64,000 nucleotides of DNA, taken from contig NZ_QGNZ01000001.1 in NCBI RefSeq assembly GCF_003173595.1, forward strand, positions 124,001 through 188,000. The letters run 5' to 3'. The notes under the pieces were generated by a model. That model saw nothing but the letters and a program-made list of their open reading frames with translations. It was not told the DNA's origin and searched no databases. Each line of letters starts with the position of its first letter. The stretch's first letter is position 1. Positions 53,585-61,023 of the stretch are shown here, piece after piece. The position numbers were made by a program, and so were the translations under genes. The stretch is from Pedobacter yonginensis (lineage in GTDB: Bacteria; Bacteroidota; Bacteroidia; Sphingobacteriales; Sphingobacteriaceae).

Positions 53585-53688
53585 CGGAAATGGTGTCCTT
53601 CCGATTCAACCGCTTTTTTCAAAAGCTGATGGCGCCTACAATAGAAATTCCAGCAGGTAATAAAATCTGCCGGTCAAAGTATTGTAGG
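53585..53688 (+). ncRNA. Fluoride riboswitch (crcB motif) with translational expression platform
   Basis: The aptamer spans 53585-53640. P1 is CGGAA/TTCCG (53585-53589, 53599-53603) around ATGGTGTCC, then the conserved AACCGC, a stem GCTTTT/AAAAGC, and GCTGATGGCGCCTAC. The pseudoknot GGTGTC (53592-53597) with GGCGCC (53631-53636) can form. Downstream, CCTACAATA (53635-53643) is the exact complement of TATTGTAGG (53680-53688), which runs into the GTG start codon. Fluoride binding would stabilise the pseudoknot and so free the start; without it the start region is paired. The motif is established for fluoride; the switching model is inferred. Confidence 0.87.
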
Positions 53689-54104
53689 TGAAAAAATTAA
53701 AAATAAATTCTCAACTCTTATTGCTGGCAGCTATCTTAATTGCGCTTGTCTTACTTTGTCTGTCTGCCAAAGTGAGATCAGTGTTAGCAATGGTCCTGCC
53801 GGTTGAAACTGAATGGTTCTTGTGGATAAATCAGCACCATAATGCATTCTGGGATACGATCATGTACTGGGCCAGTGATAAGCGTTTTTGGCTTCCTTTT
53901 TATGCCTTCATTATTTATTGCCTCTTCCAGAATTTCTGCAAAAAAATTTGGCAGGTTCTTATTACCATTGCGCTACTAGTTGCTAGTGCAGATCAGATTG
54001 CTTCAGGACTGATTAAAAACACCGTTAAGCGTCTACGCCCTTCCCATGAACCGAATCTAACTACGATCATTCATTTAAGTAAAGCAGGTGCGGGTGGGAT
54101 GTAG
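53688..54104 (+). pseudogene. Truncated PAP2-family phosphatase
   Basis: A 138-codon frame from a GTG start. It matches the N-terminal half of PAP2 membrane phosphatases: about four helices and the first catalytic motif K-x6-R-P (K-N-T-V-K-R-L-R-P). The second and third motifs (P-S-G-H and S-R-x5-H-x3-D) are missing; the frame stops after S-K-A-G-A-G-G-M. What follows belongs to another family (UppP), so the gene has been cut by a deletion. It is the first gene under the fluoride riboswitch. As it stands, it should be inactive. Confidence 0.75.
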
Positions 54105-54107
54105 GGA

Positions 54108-54226
54108 TGGCCATCCGCTCTTTCATCACCTATCTTCAAAAGCATTCTTTCCGCTGGTTCGGCATTTACCGGATCATTGCCGGAGCAACGGTTCTTGTAC
54201 TCATTTACTTTGGAATTATTCAATAA
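54108..54226 (+). pseudogene. uppP: C-terminal remnant of undecaprenyl-diphosphatase UppP
   Basis: The end of this segment reads F-I-T-Y-L-Q-K-H-S-F-R-W-F-G-I-Y-R-I-I-A-G and then a hydrophobic helix and stop, the typical C-terminus of UppP/BacA. The upstream bit M-A-I-R-F is in another frame; one extra T in the TTTT run at 54119-54123 would join them, so there is also a frameshift (or a sequencing slip). PAP2 and UppP are unrelated enzymes with the same reaction, and a deletion joining two neighbouring genes explains the composite. Confidence 0.72.
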
Positions 54227-54246
54227 CGGAAAATTAACATAAAACT

Positions 54247-54660
54247 ATGTGGTGGATCTACGCGCTATTATCAGCTTTCTTTGCTTCCCTTACGGCCATC
54301 TTTGCAAAAGTCGGCGTAACCAATGTCAATTCTGATTTGGCTACTGCCATACGAACGGTGGTAATACTGATTGTAGCCTGGGGGATCGTAATGGCCAGAG
54401 GCGAACTTAAAGGAATTACGGAACTGTCAAAGCATAACCTGCTATTTCTTTTTTTATCTGGCCTTGCCACCGGCTTGTCCTGGATATTCTACTACAAGGC
54501 TTTGCAGATCGGGAAAGTGTCCCAGGTCGCCCCTGTTGATAAGTTGAGTGTTGCCCTAACTATTATACTTGCAATGGTGTTCCTGAAAGAAGCTCTTACC
54601 CTGAAAGTATTCTTTGGTGCCCTGCTGATCATTGGGGGAACACTGGTTTTGATCTTTTGA
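54247..54660 (+). CDS. EamA-domain membrane transporter, half-size
   Basis: The 137-residue protein is a single EamA domain with about five hydrophobic helices (starting W-W-I-Y-A-L-L-S-A-F-F-A-S-L-T-A-I-F-A-K) and the closing helix G-A-L-L-I-I-G-G-T-L-V-L-I-F. Family members with one domain probably work as dimers and belong to the drug/metabolite transporter superfamily. Y-Y-K-A-L-Q-I-G-K-V-S is the family core motif. Its place between the UppP remnant and enolase, in a fluoride-controlled cassette, suggests it is part of the same transcript; its substrate is unknown. Confidence 0.86.
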   Translation: MWWIYALLSAFFASLTAIFAKVGVTNVNSDLATAIRTVVILIVAWGIVMARGELKGITELSKHNLLFLFLSGLATGLSWIFYYKALQIGKVSQVAPVDKLSVALTIILAMVFLKEALTLKVFFGALLIIGGTLVLIF

Positions 54661-54718
54661 GAAACTCAATTATTTGTAAGCAACCGAAATACTAAAAATC
54701 AATATAAAACAAAAAACT

Positions 54719-55999
54719 ATGAAATTAACTAAAATTCATGCCCGTGAAATTTTGGATTCCAGGGGCAATCCGACAGTAGAAGTAGAAGTCACTCTTAACG
54801 GAACAACAGCAAGGGGTATTTCTCCATCCGGGGCAAGTACGGGTGAAAAAGAAGCCGTAGAGCTTAGAGATGGTGATCCAGAGCGCTATAATGGTAAAGG
54901 CGTGGAAAAAGCAGTAAAAGGGATTAACGTCGAAGTCGGCAAATCAGTCACCGGCTTATCCTTTGAGGGTCAGCAGGCCTTCGATGATCATATAATTGGT
55001 CTGGATGGAACCGAGAATAAATCAAGGCTCGGCGCAAATGCGATGCTTGCGGCCTCAATCGCCTTCGCCCGGGCTTCGGCCGTTGCAAAAGGGATTCCCT
55101 TGTATAGGCAGCTAGTGGAAAGGGAAGGTTACGTAATGCCCGTACCGTGCATGAATGTCATTAATGGGGGAAGGCATTCTGATAACAACATCGATTTTCA
55201 GGAATTTATGATTGCCCCTCATAACGCCCCCTCGTTTAAGGAAAGTATCCGTATGGGCGAAGCTGTTTTTCATTCCCTGAGAAGTCTGCTAAAAGCGAAA
55301 GGCTATTATACCGGAGTTGGTGACGAAGGTGGGTTTGCGCCAAATCTGAGTTCTAATGAGGAAGCCGTCCAAATCATCATGGAAGCGATACATATTGCCG
55401 GTTTTGCTCCAGGCAAGGATATTTCCCTTTGTCTTGACCCAGCGACCAGCGAAATGTGGAATAATGGAAAATATGAATTTTATAAAAGTTCTAAAGAACG
55501 GATCACAACAGATGAAATGATTGGCTTTTGGGAAGGATGGTTAAAAGAGTACCCAATTATCCTGTTGGAAGACGGGTTGGGCGAAAACGATTGGGAGGGA
55601 TGGAAAAAGCTGACCAGCCTTTTGGGAGACAAAGTGGAATTGGTTGGAGATGATATATTCTGCACCAACCCGAGTATTATCCAGCAGGGAATCGACCAGG
55701 GCATTGCAAACAGCGTACTGATTAAATTGAACCAGATCGGTACAGTTTCCGAAACGCTAAAGGCCGTAGAACTAGCCCAAAAAAACGGTTACAATTGCTT
55801 TATTTCTCACCGCAGTGGTGAAACTGAAGACACGACAATTGCGGATCTGGTTGTCGCTACCGGTGCGGGGCACATCAAAACAGGAAGTGGCTGCCGCTCT
55901 GAAAGGGTATCTAAATTTAACCAGTTGCTTCGGATAGAAGAAGAACTTGGTGATAGGGCATCATTTGCAGGAATCAATACTTTTTATAAAAAATTATAA
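54719..55999 (+). CDS. eno: Enolase
   Basis: Glycolytic enzyme that interconverts 2-phosphoglycerate and phosphoenolpyruvate; it is strongly inhibited by fluoride with phosphate and magnesium. The 426-residue protein is full length with all motifs: S-G-A-S-T-G-E-K-E-A (about 37-46), G-D-E-G-G-F-A-P-N (about 202-210), L-L-E-D-G-L (about 282-287) and S-H-R-S-G-E-T-E-D (about 363-371). It is clearly richer in G and C than the core genes to the left. Position after a fluoride riboswitch and before a CLC-F gene suggests an extra enolase that compensates for inhibition; whether a second copy exists cannot be seen here. Confidence 0.96.
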   Translation: MKLTKIHAREILDSRGNPTVEVEVTLNGTTARGISPSGASTGEKEAVELRDGDPERYNGKGVEKAVKGINVEVGKSVTGLSFEGQQAFDDHIIGLDGTENKSRLGANAMLAASIAFARASAVAKGIPLYRQLVEREGYVMPVPCMNVINGGRHSDNNIDFQEFMIAPHNAPSFKESIRMGEAVFHSLRSLLKAKGYYTGVGDEGGFAPNLSSNEEAVQIIMEAIHIAGFAPGKDISLCLDPATSEMWNNGKYEFYKSSKERITTDEMIGFWEGWLKEYPIILLEDGLGENDWEGWKKLTSLLGDKVELVGDDIFCTNPSIIQQGIDQGIANSVLIKLNQIGTVSETLKAVELAQKNGYNCFISHRSGETEDTTIADLVVATGAGHIKTGSGCRSERVSKFNQLLRIEEELGDRASFAGINTFYKKL

Positions 56000-56017
56000 A
56001 TCAGCCGCTAACCTACA

Positions 56018-57310
56018 ATGAAACATAATAAATTTTTATTTGAACACCTTTCGGTTTTTAAATATGCGGTTCGATGGACGCTGCTTATACTTCCTGTTGC
56101 CATTGCAATAGGAAGTATGGTTGCCTTGTTCCTTTGGCTGCTAGGCTGGGCCATTCACTTTCGCTTTCAGCATACCTGTCTCATTTTTCTGCTACCTTTA
56201 GCAGGTATTGTGATCCACCTGATTTATCAGTCAGTTGGTAGGTCCTCAGAAAAAGGAAATAACCTGATCATGGATGAAATCCATAGGCCGGGTGGTGGAG
56301 TGCCCAGGCAGATGGCGCCAGTAATCTTAATAACTACAGTGATTACCCATTTGTTTGGCGGATCGGCTGGAAGAGAGGGAACCGCGGTACAAATCGGAGG
56401 AAGCATCGCAGGAATGTTTAGCCGCTGGTTTAAGCTAAATGAGGTAGACACCAAGATGCTCCTTACCGCGGGAATTGCAGCCGGGTTTGGGGCGGTGTTC
56501 GGAACACCGCTCACCGGTGCCATATTTGCAATGGAAGTTCTGGCCATTGGAAGAATAGAGTACAAGGCTTTACTTCCCGCATTAATTGCCAGCGTGCTTG
56601 GTGATCTTACTGTCTCTGCCTGGGGCATCCATCATACCGCTTATCACATCGATCTCATAGAGAAAAGTGCCTACTTTCTATCTGAATACCTGCCGGTAAA
56701 CCTACTCCTGCTTAGTAAGGTTATTCTAGCATCCACATTGTTTGGTCTGGCCAGCTACCTGTTTGCTGTAATGGTGCATGAGATCAAGGCCTTTTTTTCT
56801 AAAGTATGTAAGATCCAGTGGCTTATTCCTGTTATCGGTGGTCTGATTATTATAGGCTTGACTTACGCCATCGGGAAACCGGATTACTTAAGTTTGGGCG
56901 TGGATAGCGAATACCAAGGAGCCGTTACAATTCCCTCTGCTTTTCAGCCTGGTGGAGCAGATACTTGGAGCTGGTTATGGAAGACCATTTACACAACTTT
57001 AACATTAGGAACTGGATTTAAAGGTGGTGAGGTAACGCCTTTGTTTTATATTGGCGCAACATTAGGCAATGCACTTTCGACCTTATTAAATGCTCCAGTT
57101 AGTTTGTTTGCTGCCCTTGGATTTATTGCTGTTTTTGCTGGTGCAACGAATACACCCCTTGCCTGTACGATTATGGGTATAGAACTTTTTGGTAGTGAAT
57201 ACACCATGTTTTTTGCGGTAGCCTGTTTTACAGCCTATTTTTTCAGTGGCCATTCAGGTATATATTCTTCACAGCGTATTGCGGTACCCAAAATATTTAC
57301 GGGAACATAA
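56018..57310 (+). CDS. clcF: CLC-F type fluoride/proton antiporter
   Basis: Exports fluoride across the inner membrane. The 430-residue CLC-family protein has the signature changes of the fluoride-specific clade: the selectivity loop usually G-S-G-I-P reads G-N-N-L-I (80-84), the gate-Glu loop is G-R-E-G-T (118-122, E120), and the third loop is G-G-E-V-T-P (about 334-339). Ten or more hydrophobic helices span the chain. It starts 18 bases after enolase under the same riboswitch-controlled transcript. The last ~300 bases look more AT-rich than the first kilobase, which may reflect recombination. No C-terminal CBS domain. Confidence 0.9.
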   Translation: MKHNKFLFEHLSVFKYAVRWTLLILPVAIAIGSMVALFLWLLGWAIHFRFQHTCLIFLLPLAGIVIHLIYQSVGRSSEKGNNLIMDEIHRPGGGVPRQMAPVILITTVITHLFGGSAGREGTAVQIGGSIAGMFSRWFKLNEVDTKMLLTAGIAAGFGAVFGTPLTGAIFAMEVLAIGRIEYKALLPALIASVLGDLTVSAWGIHHTAYHIDLIEKSAYFLSEYLPVNLLLLSKVILASTLFGLASYLFAVMVHEIKAFFSKVCKIQWLIPVIGGLIIIGLTYAIGKPDYLSLGVDSEYQGAVTIPSAFQPGGADTWSWLWKTIYTTLTLGTGFKGGEVTPLFYIGATLGNALSTLLNAPVSLFAALGFIAVFAGATNTPLACTIMGIELFGSEYTMFFAVACFTAYFFSGHSGIYSSQRIAVPKIFTGT

Positions 57311-57470
57311 AATATTGACTTATCCTGTTCCTGTGGATTATCATAAAGAGGTGAAATTTTTATAAGATCCTTGACCAATGCAATCAGCAATTTATATCAA
57401 AAAACAACGCTATATCGACCGCTTTCCTTCCTCTCTTTTCTAAAGCATCAAGTACAGATGATTTAACTGC

Positions 57471-57860
57471 CTATGTTGTTTTAATAAGGTAGAGCAGTAA
57501 AAGTATACTAGCTATGAAAACTAAAGCGGTTAAAACTTTAACAAAAAGTGTTGAATGGTAATACACCCCCTGATTCAATTGTTCTTTCGTTGAATTATAT
57601 CTTAAGTAAGAACAAATGATAGTAATTGCTCCCAGGGCAACTAGAAAAATCCCGATAATGCGGGAATCTCCGGTTTGGTGCAGGGGCACTTTACTCCCCA
57701 GTGCGGCACTGATCTGCTTGATAAATAGCGAGAATTTCATCACCACGAAGCCAAATCCCATGATACCAATACTGGTTCTGATCCAGGCCAAAAATGTTCT
57801 TTCATTAGCCAAATGGTCTCCTGCATGCTGTTTGGTGTTTTCCTGATCTTGAATTTTCAT
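57471..57860 (-). CDS. DUF202 membrane protein (YidH family)
   Basis: I start at the ATG at 57860 (129 residues), because the family hallmark H-L-A-N-E-R-T-F-L-A-W-I-R-T-S follows a short polar start; an in-frame ATG at 57899 adds only an unusual leader. Three hydrophobic helices are present (about 27-47, 67-87, 103-124). DUF202 proteins are small membrane proteins of unknown role. It is the last of a three-gene minus-strand set (LysR, unknown, DUF202), convergent with clcF; the 160-base gap between them shows no terminator I can support. Confidence 0.88.
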   Translation of the reverse strand: MKIQDQENTKQHAGDHLANERTFLAWIRTSIGIMGFGFVVMKFSLFIKQISAALGSKVPLHQTGDSRIIGIFLVALGAITIICSYLRYNSTKEQLNQGVYYHSTLFVKVLTALVFIASILLLLYLIKTT

Positions 57861-57900
57861 CTTGTTCTGTATCGGTATATTACAGCAATATATTTGCATG

Positions 57901-58407
57901 TTATGTCAATATCGATGCCAGTTTGGAGATGATAACCCTGGTATCCCGGATGCAAGTAAGCCTGTTTGATTCAGTGCCGGCAGGATAGCAGGTAACTGCA
58001 ATTTCTTCGATAAACGATAAGCCTGATAGGTCAATAGATTCTTTAACCTCTTGTTCAATGCTTTTCATTAGGATCATGATTAATCGGGGTTGATATGTTC
58101 TGATTTTATGAGCTAATTGCTCTATTCCCCCCTGCCTCTGGTTTTTTCTGATTTTAACTGACGATTTATCAATAGGTGTACAAGTTAGATGTTCCAAAAA
58201 GCATCCCGTGCCTTTAAAGAACTGCAAAAAATCTTCTACAGATTTAAAATCGCCAAATACCTCACTAAATGCAAGATAAATTGTTCGAAACAGATTAGTA
58301 TTTCCCAGGTAAAAATGTTTATCGTCACCTCCAGGAGCTTCAGAAACAAAGAGCAGCAGCACTTTAGCTGGCTGATATTGCCTCGAAATTTCGGTAACAC
58401 TATACAT
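57901..58407 (-). CDS. Unknown protein, possibly uracil-DNA-glycosylase-like fold
   Basis: The best start is the ATG at 58407 (168 residues), which overlaps the end of the LysR gene by eight bases, implying coupling. The first strand (V-L-L-L-F-V-S-E-A-P-G-G-D) and the L-F-R-T-I motif resemble proteins annotated as UDG-superfamily-like, but I cannot confirm catalytic residues. Four Cys are spread along the chain (three of them before residue 105), and it has no membrane segment. Function unknown. Confidence 0.65.
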   Translation of the reverse strand: MYSVTEISRQYQPAKVLLLFVSEAPGGDDKHFYLGNTNLFRTIYLAFSEVFGDFKSVEDFLQFFKGTGCFLEHLTCTPIDKSSVKIRKNQRQGGIEQLAHKIRTYQPRLIMILMKSIEQEVKESIDLSGLSFIEEIAVTCYPAGTESNRLTCIRDTRVIISKLASILT

Positions 58408-59299
58408 TATAGTTGTAGCTTTTAGCGAAGCGCATAAATAGTTCCGCCAGAGCGTCCTGCTGACCATGAAGCTGAATGAAATGAAACGGCCTTTCGATAA
58501 CCATATCCTTGATATCTATGATGCGGCATTCATTATTCTTGAGCTCTTTCAATATGGAGTGGATAGATAAAAAAGCCAGGCATTTGCTGTGAATCAAATA
58601 GGATTTAATGCTTTCGGTACTACCTAACTGCATTTCTATATTTAAGTCCCCCACCTTTATCTGGTGTGCTTTTAAAGCATATGCAATAACATCTAGTGTA
58701 CCAGAACCAGGTTCACGAAGTAATAAATCATAATCCTTCAACTCATTCGGTTTGATCATTTCCTTTTTCATGGCATAATTGTGACCAGAACACACCAGCA
58801 CCAGCTCGTCTTTTAGATATTGTTCGTATTTAATCTGTGGGTTCCGGGAGATGCCTTCAATGATTCCAAAATCTATTTCCTTAGCAATCAAACGCTGCTC
58901 TACATCTTCTGTGTTTCCGGTAACCAGTTGAATTTGTATATCCTTAAACTTATTGTGAAACTGTGCCAATACAGGTGGAATGATATATTGTGCCACAGTA
59001 CTGCTGGCACCAATCCTCAATATTCCTTTATGCTGTTTAGTAAGTAGATTCATATCATATTCCAGTTCCCGGTAAGTTCCAAAAATCTGTTCTGCGTAAT
59101 GCAACAATAATTCGCCGGCTGGGGTGAGGCTGATTTTTTTGTTTCCACTGCGTTCAAATAATGACATTTTGAACTCCTGCTCTAATTCTTTAATGTGTTT
59201 GGTTACAGCAGGCTGACTGATAAATAACTCTGCCGAGGCCTTTGTAAAATTCAGCCTTTTAGCGACAGCATAAAATACTTGCAAACGGAAATCTATCAT
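58400..59299 (-). CDS. LysR-type transcriptional regulator
   Basis: A 299-residue regulator from the ATG at 59299. The N-terminal winged helix (1-62) has F-T-K-A-S-A-E-L-F-I-S-Q-P-A-V-T-K-H-I-K-E-L-E, and residues 90-295 form the two-lobe effector domain with I-G-A-S-S-T-V-A-Q-Y. It looks closest in style to the CysB/YeiE group, which responds to sulfur compounds; that is an inference from sequence impression and context. It is divergent from a TsdA-like cytochrome gene across a 144-base gap that contains a T-N11-A palindrome, so it likely controls that set. Confidence 0.9.
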   Translation of the reverse strand: MIDFRLQVFYAVAKRLNFTKASAELFISQPAVTKHIKELEQEFKMSLFERSGNKKISLTPAGELLLHYAEQIFGTYRELEYDMNLLTKQHKGILRIGASSTVAQYIIPPVLAQFHNKFKDIQIQLVTGNTEDVEQRLIAKEIDFGIIEGISRNPQIKYEQYLKDELVLVCSGHNYAMKKEMIKPNELKDYDLLLREPGSGTLDVIAYALKAHQIKVGDLNIEMQLGSTESIKSYLIHSKCLAFLSIHSILKELKNNECRIIDIKDMVIERPFHFIQLHGQQDALAELFMRFAKSYNYNV

Positions 59300-59358
59300 A
59301 CACGGTTTTAGTAGATAACCTAAGATACAAACAATTTGTTTCAACGGGTACTGACATC

Positions 59359-59373
59359 ATAACCTTACGTTAT
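59359..59373. promoter_or_regulatory. Candidate LysR operator
   Basis: ATAAC-N5-GTTAT is a perfect palindrome with the T-N11-A core expected for LysR-type sites. It lies in the divergent gap, 60 bases from the LysR start and 71 from the cytochrome start. Confidence 0.5.
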
Positions 59374-59443
59374 CATCAATAACTTTTTATGCTTTTTCTG
59401 ATGAGTAGAATAAATGCACATTTGTAACAGAAAAATATTGGTT

Positions 59444-60529
59444 ATGAATAAGGAATCAACAGAAAAAGAAATCAGACAAGCACTTATATATACAGCCAGG
59501 ACAACGGCTATCATTGCGTTTCTATTTGTTGCTTGTGGAACCATTTTCATCTGCACTTTATTTTTTAATGGGCAGCCAGATGTAGTGACAGCAAAAACCA
59601 AACAGGATGTGGAAACCGGTATAGCTGCTGTTAACGTCAAAAGCCAGGTTGTACCTGCTGATGCCTGGAAAGCGCCTGATGAAAATACGATTCCGGCGGA
59701 CACCAAGTACGGCCAGATGATCAGGTATGGCAAAGAATTAATAGCACATACGAGCAAATATTTTGGGCCAAATGGATCCATAGCCCGTATTACAAATGGT
59801 ATGAATTGTCAGAATTGTCACCTCGAGGGTGGAACCAAACTGTTCGGAAATAATTATGCTGGTTTTATTTCCAGTTTTCCTAAAATGAGTGGCAGATCAG
59901 GAAAGGTTGAACCTGCATCGGCACGTATTGCAGAGTGCTTCAATCGAAGTCTTGCAGGCAAAGTACCAGACGAATCTAGTAAAGAGATACAGGCAATGCT
60001 GGCTTATATGAAATGGCTTGGAACAGGTGTAAAAAAAGGGGAGAAAGTGTTTGGAACGGGAACCGAAAAATTAAAATTCCTGGATAGGGCAGCGAATGTC
60101 AAACATGGAGCGATTTTATATACCAGTAAATGTCAAAGTTGTCATGGTGCAAATGGTGAGGGAATACTTGATGAAGACAAACTAACTTATGTTTATCCGC
60201 CATTATGGGGCAAACACAGCTACAATGATGGCGCAGGGATGTATAGACTCAGTAACTTTGCGGGGTTCGTAAAGAACAATATGCCATATGGTGCCAGATA
60301 TGGAGATGCGCAGTTAAGTGATGAGGAGGCCTGGGATCTCGCTGCTTTTGTGAACTCACAGCCAAGACCACATAAAGATCAGGGAAAAGATTACCCTGAT
60401 TTGTTAAAAAAACCTTTTGATGCGCCATACGGACCATATGCCGACAAATTTTCTGAAAATCAACATAAGTATGGTCCATTTGCACCAATTGTAACCTCCG
60501 AAAAACAAGTAAAACTAACAACTAAATAA
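59444..60529 (+). CDS. tsdA: TsdA-like dihaem cytochrome c (thiosulfate dehydrogenase / tetrathionate reductase family)
   Basis: TsdA joins two thiosulfates to tetrathionate or does the reverse. The 361-residue protein (ATG at 59444) has one N-terminal membrane anchor (about 20-41), haem site 1 C122-x2-C125-H126 in N-G-M-N-C-Q-N-C-H, a conserved Cys165 (E-C-F-N-R-S-L) that fits the unusual Cys haem ligand of TsdA, haem site 2 C230-x2-C233-H234, Met280 (K-N-N-M-P) as a likely ligand, and the family block Y-P-P-L-W-G. These match TsdA well. A membrane anchor instead of a cleaved signal is uncommon. First gene of a five-gene set. Confidence 0.85.
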   Translation: MNKESTEKEIRQALIYTARTTAIIAFLFVACGTIFICTLFFNGQPDVVTAKTKQDVETGIAAVNVKSQVVPADAWKAPDENTIPADTKYGQMIRYGKELIAHTSKYFGPNGSIARITNGMNCQNCHLEGGTKLFGNNYAGFISSFPKMSGRSGKVEPASARIAECFNRSLAGKVPDESSKEIQAMLAYMKWLGTGVKKGEKVFGTGTEKLKFLDRAANVKHGAILYTSKCQSCHGANGEGILDEDKLTYVYPPLWGKHSYNDGAGMYRLSNFAGFVKNNMPYGARYGDAQLSDEEAWDLAAFVNSQPRPHKDQGKDYPDLLKKPFDAPYGPYADKFSENQHKYGPFAPIVTSEKQVKLTTK

Positions 60530-60548
60530 ATCATCAAAATCTAAAATC

Positions 60549-61004
60549 ATGAAAAAAATAACCTTAATCTGTACATTATTTTTGCTGATCGCAGCAACCT
60601 CGGCCACTTTTGCCCAAGCTACACCTGCTAATTTTACAGGGGCAAAAGCCACCCTGAAAAATTATAAGGCACTGTATGTAATCAATAACGGTGATGAGAA
60701 AAAGATTGCAGGAACACTTCGAAACCTAAAAAATGCACTCGACGATCCCAGGTTAAAAGGGAAAATCAATGCAGAACTTATTGCCTTTGGAGATGGCGTA
60801 GCTGTTTACCAGAAGAACGGATCTTTTGAAAAAACATTGTTAGAACTGCAATCCAGAGGAGTAATTCTTGCACAATGTGAAAATACCGTCAGAGAAAGGA
60901 AAATCGAAAAAAATACCTTATTTGATTTTATCAGTTATGTACCCAGCGGCAATGGTGAAATCATCATCCGTCAATATCAGGGATGGGCAGTTGTACATCC
61001 TTAA
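60549..61004 (+). CDS. Periplasmic DsrE/F-like sulfur-relay family protein
   Basis: The 151-residue protein has a signal peptide (1-22, ending T-F-A-Q) and a small alpha/beta domain like DsrE/DsrF proteins, with Y-V-I-N-N-G-D at strand 1, A-F-G-D-G-V after strand 3 and a conserved Cys110 in L-A-Q-C-E-N-T, the position used to carry sulfur in the family. The C-terminal part W-A-V-V-H-P is typical. Known DsrE proteins work in the cytosol; this one is predicted to be exported. It lies 19 bases after tsdA, which suggests it accepts or hands over sulfur from that reaction. Confidence 0.8.
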   Translation: MKKITLICTLFLLIAATSATFAQATPANFTGAKATLKNYKALYVINNGDEKKIAGTLRNLKNALDDPRLKGKINAELIAFGDGVAVYQKNGSFEKTLLELQSRGVILAQCENTVRERKIEKNTLFDFISYVPSGNGEIIIRQYQGWAVVHP

Positions 61005-61023
61005 ACCAAATAATTAGAAAATC

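Noticed and set aside
53688..54104. Complete short PAP2 phosphatase
   Set aside because: It lacks two of the three catalytic motifs and is followed directly by a UppP C-terminus.
59365..59781. Minus-strand frame opposite the start of the tsdA-like gene
   Set aside because: It overlaps the divergent regulatory gap and the cytochrome gene and has no family pattern.
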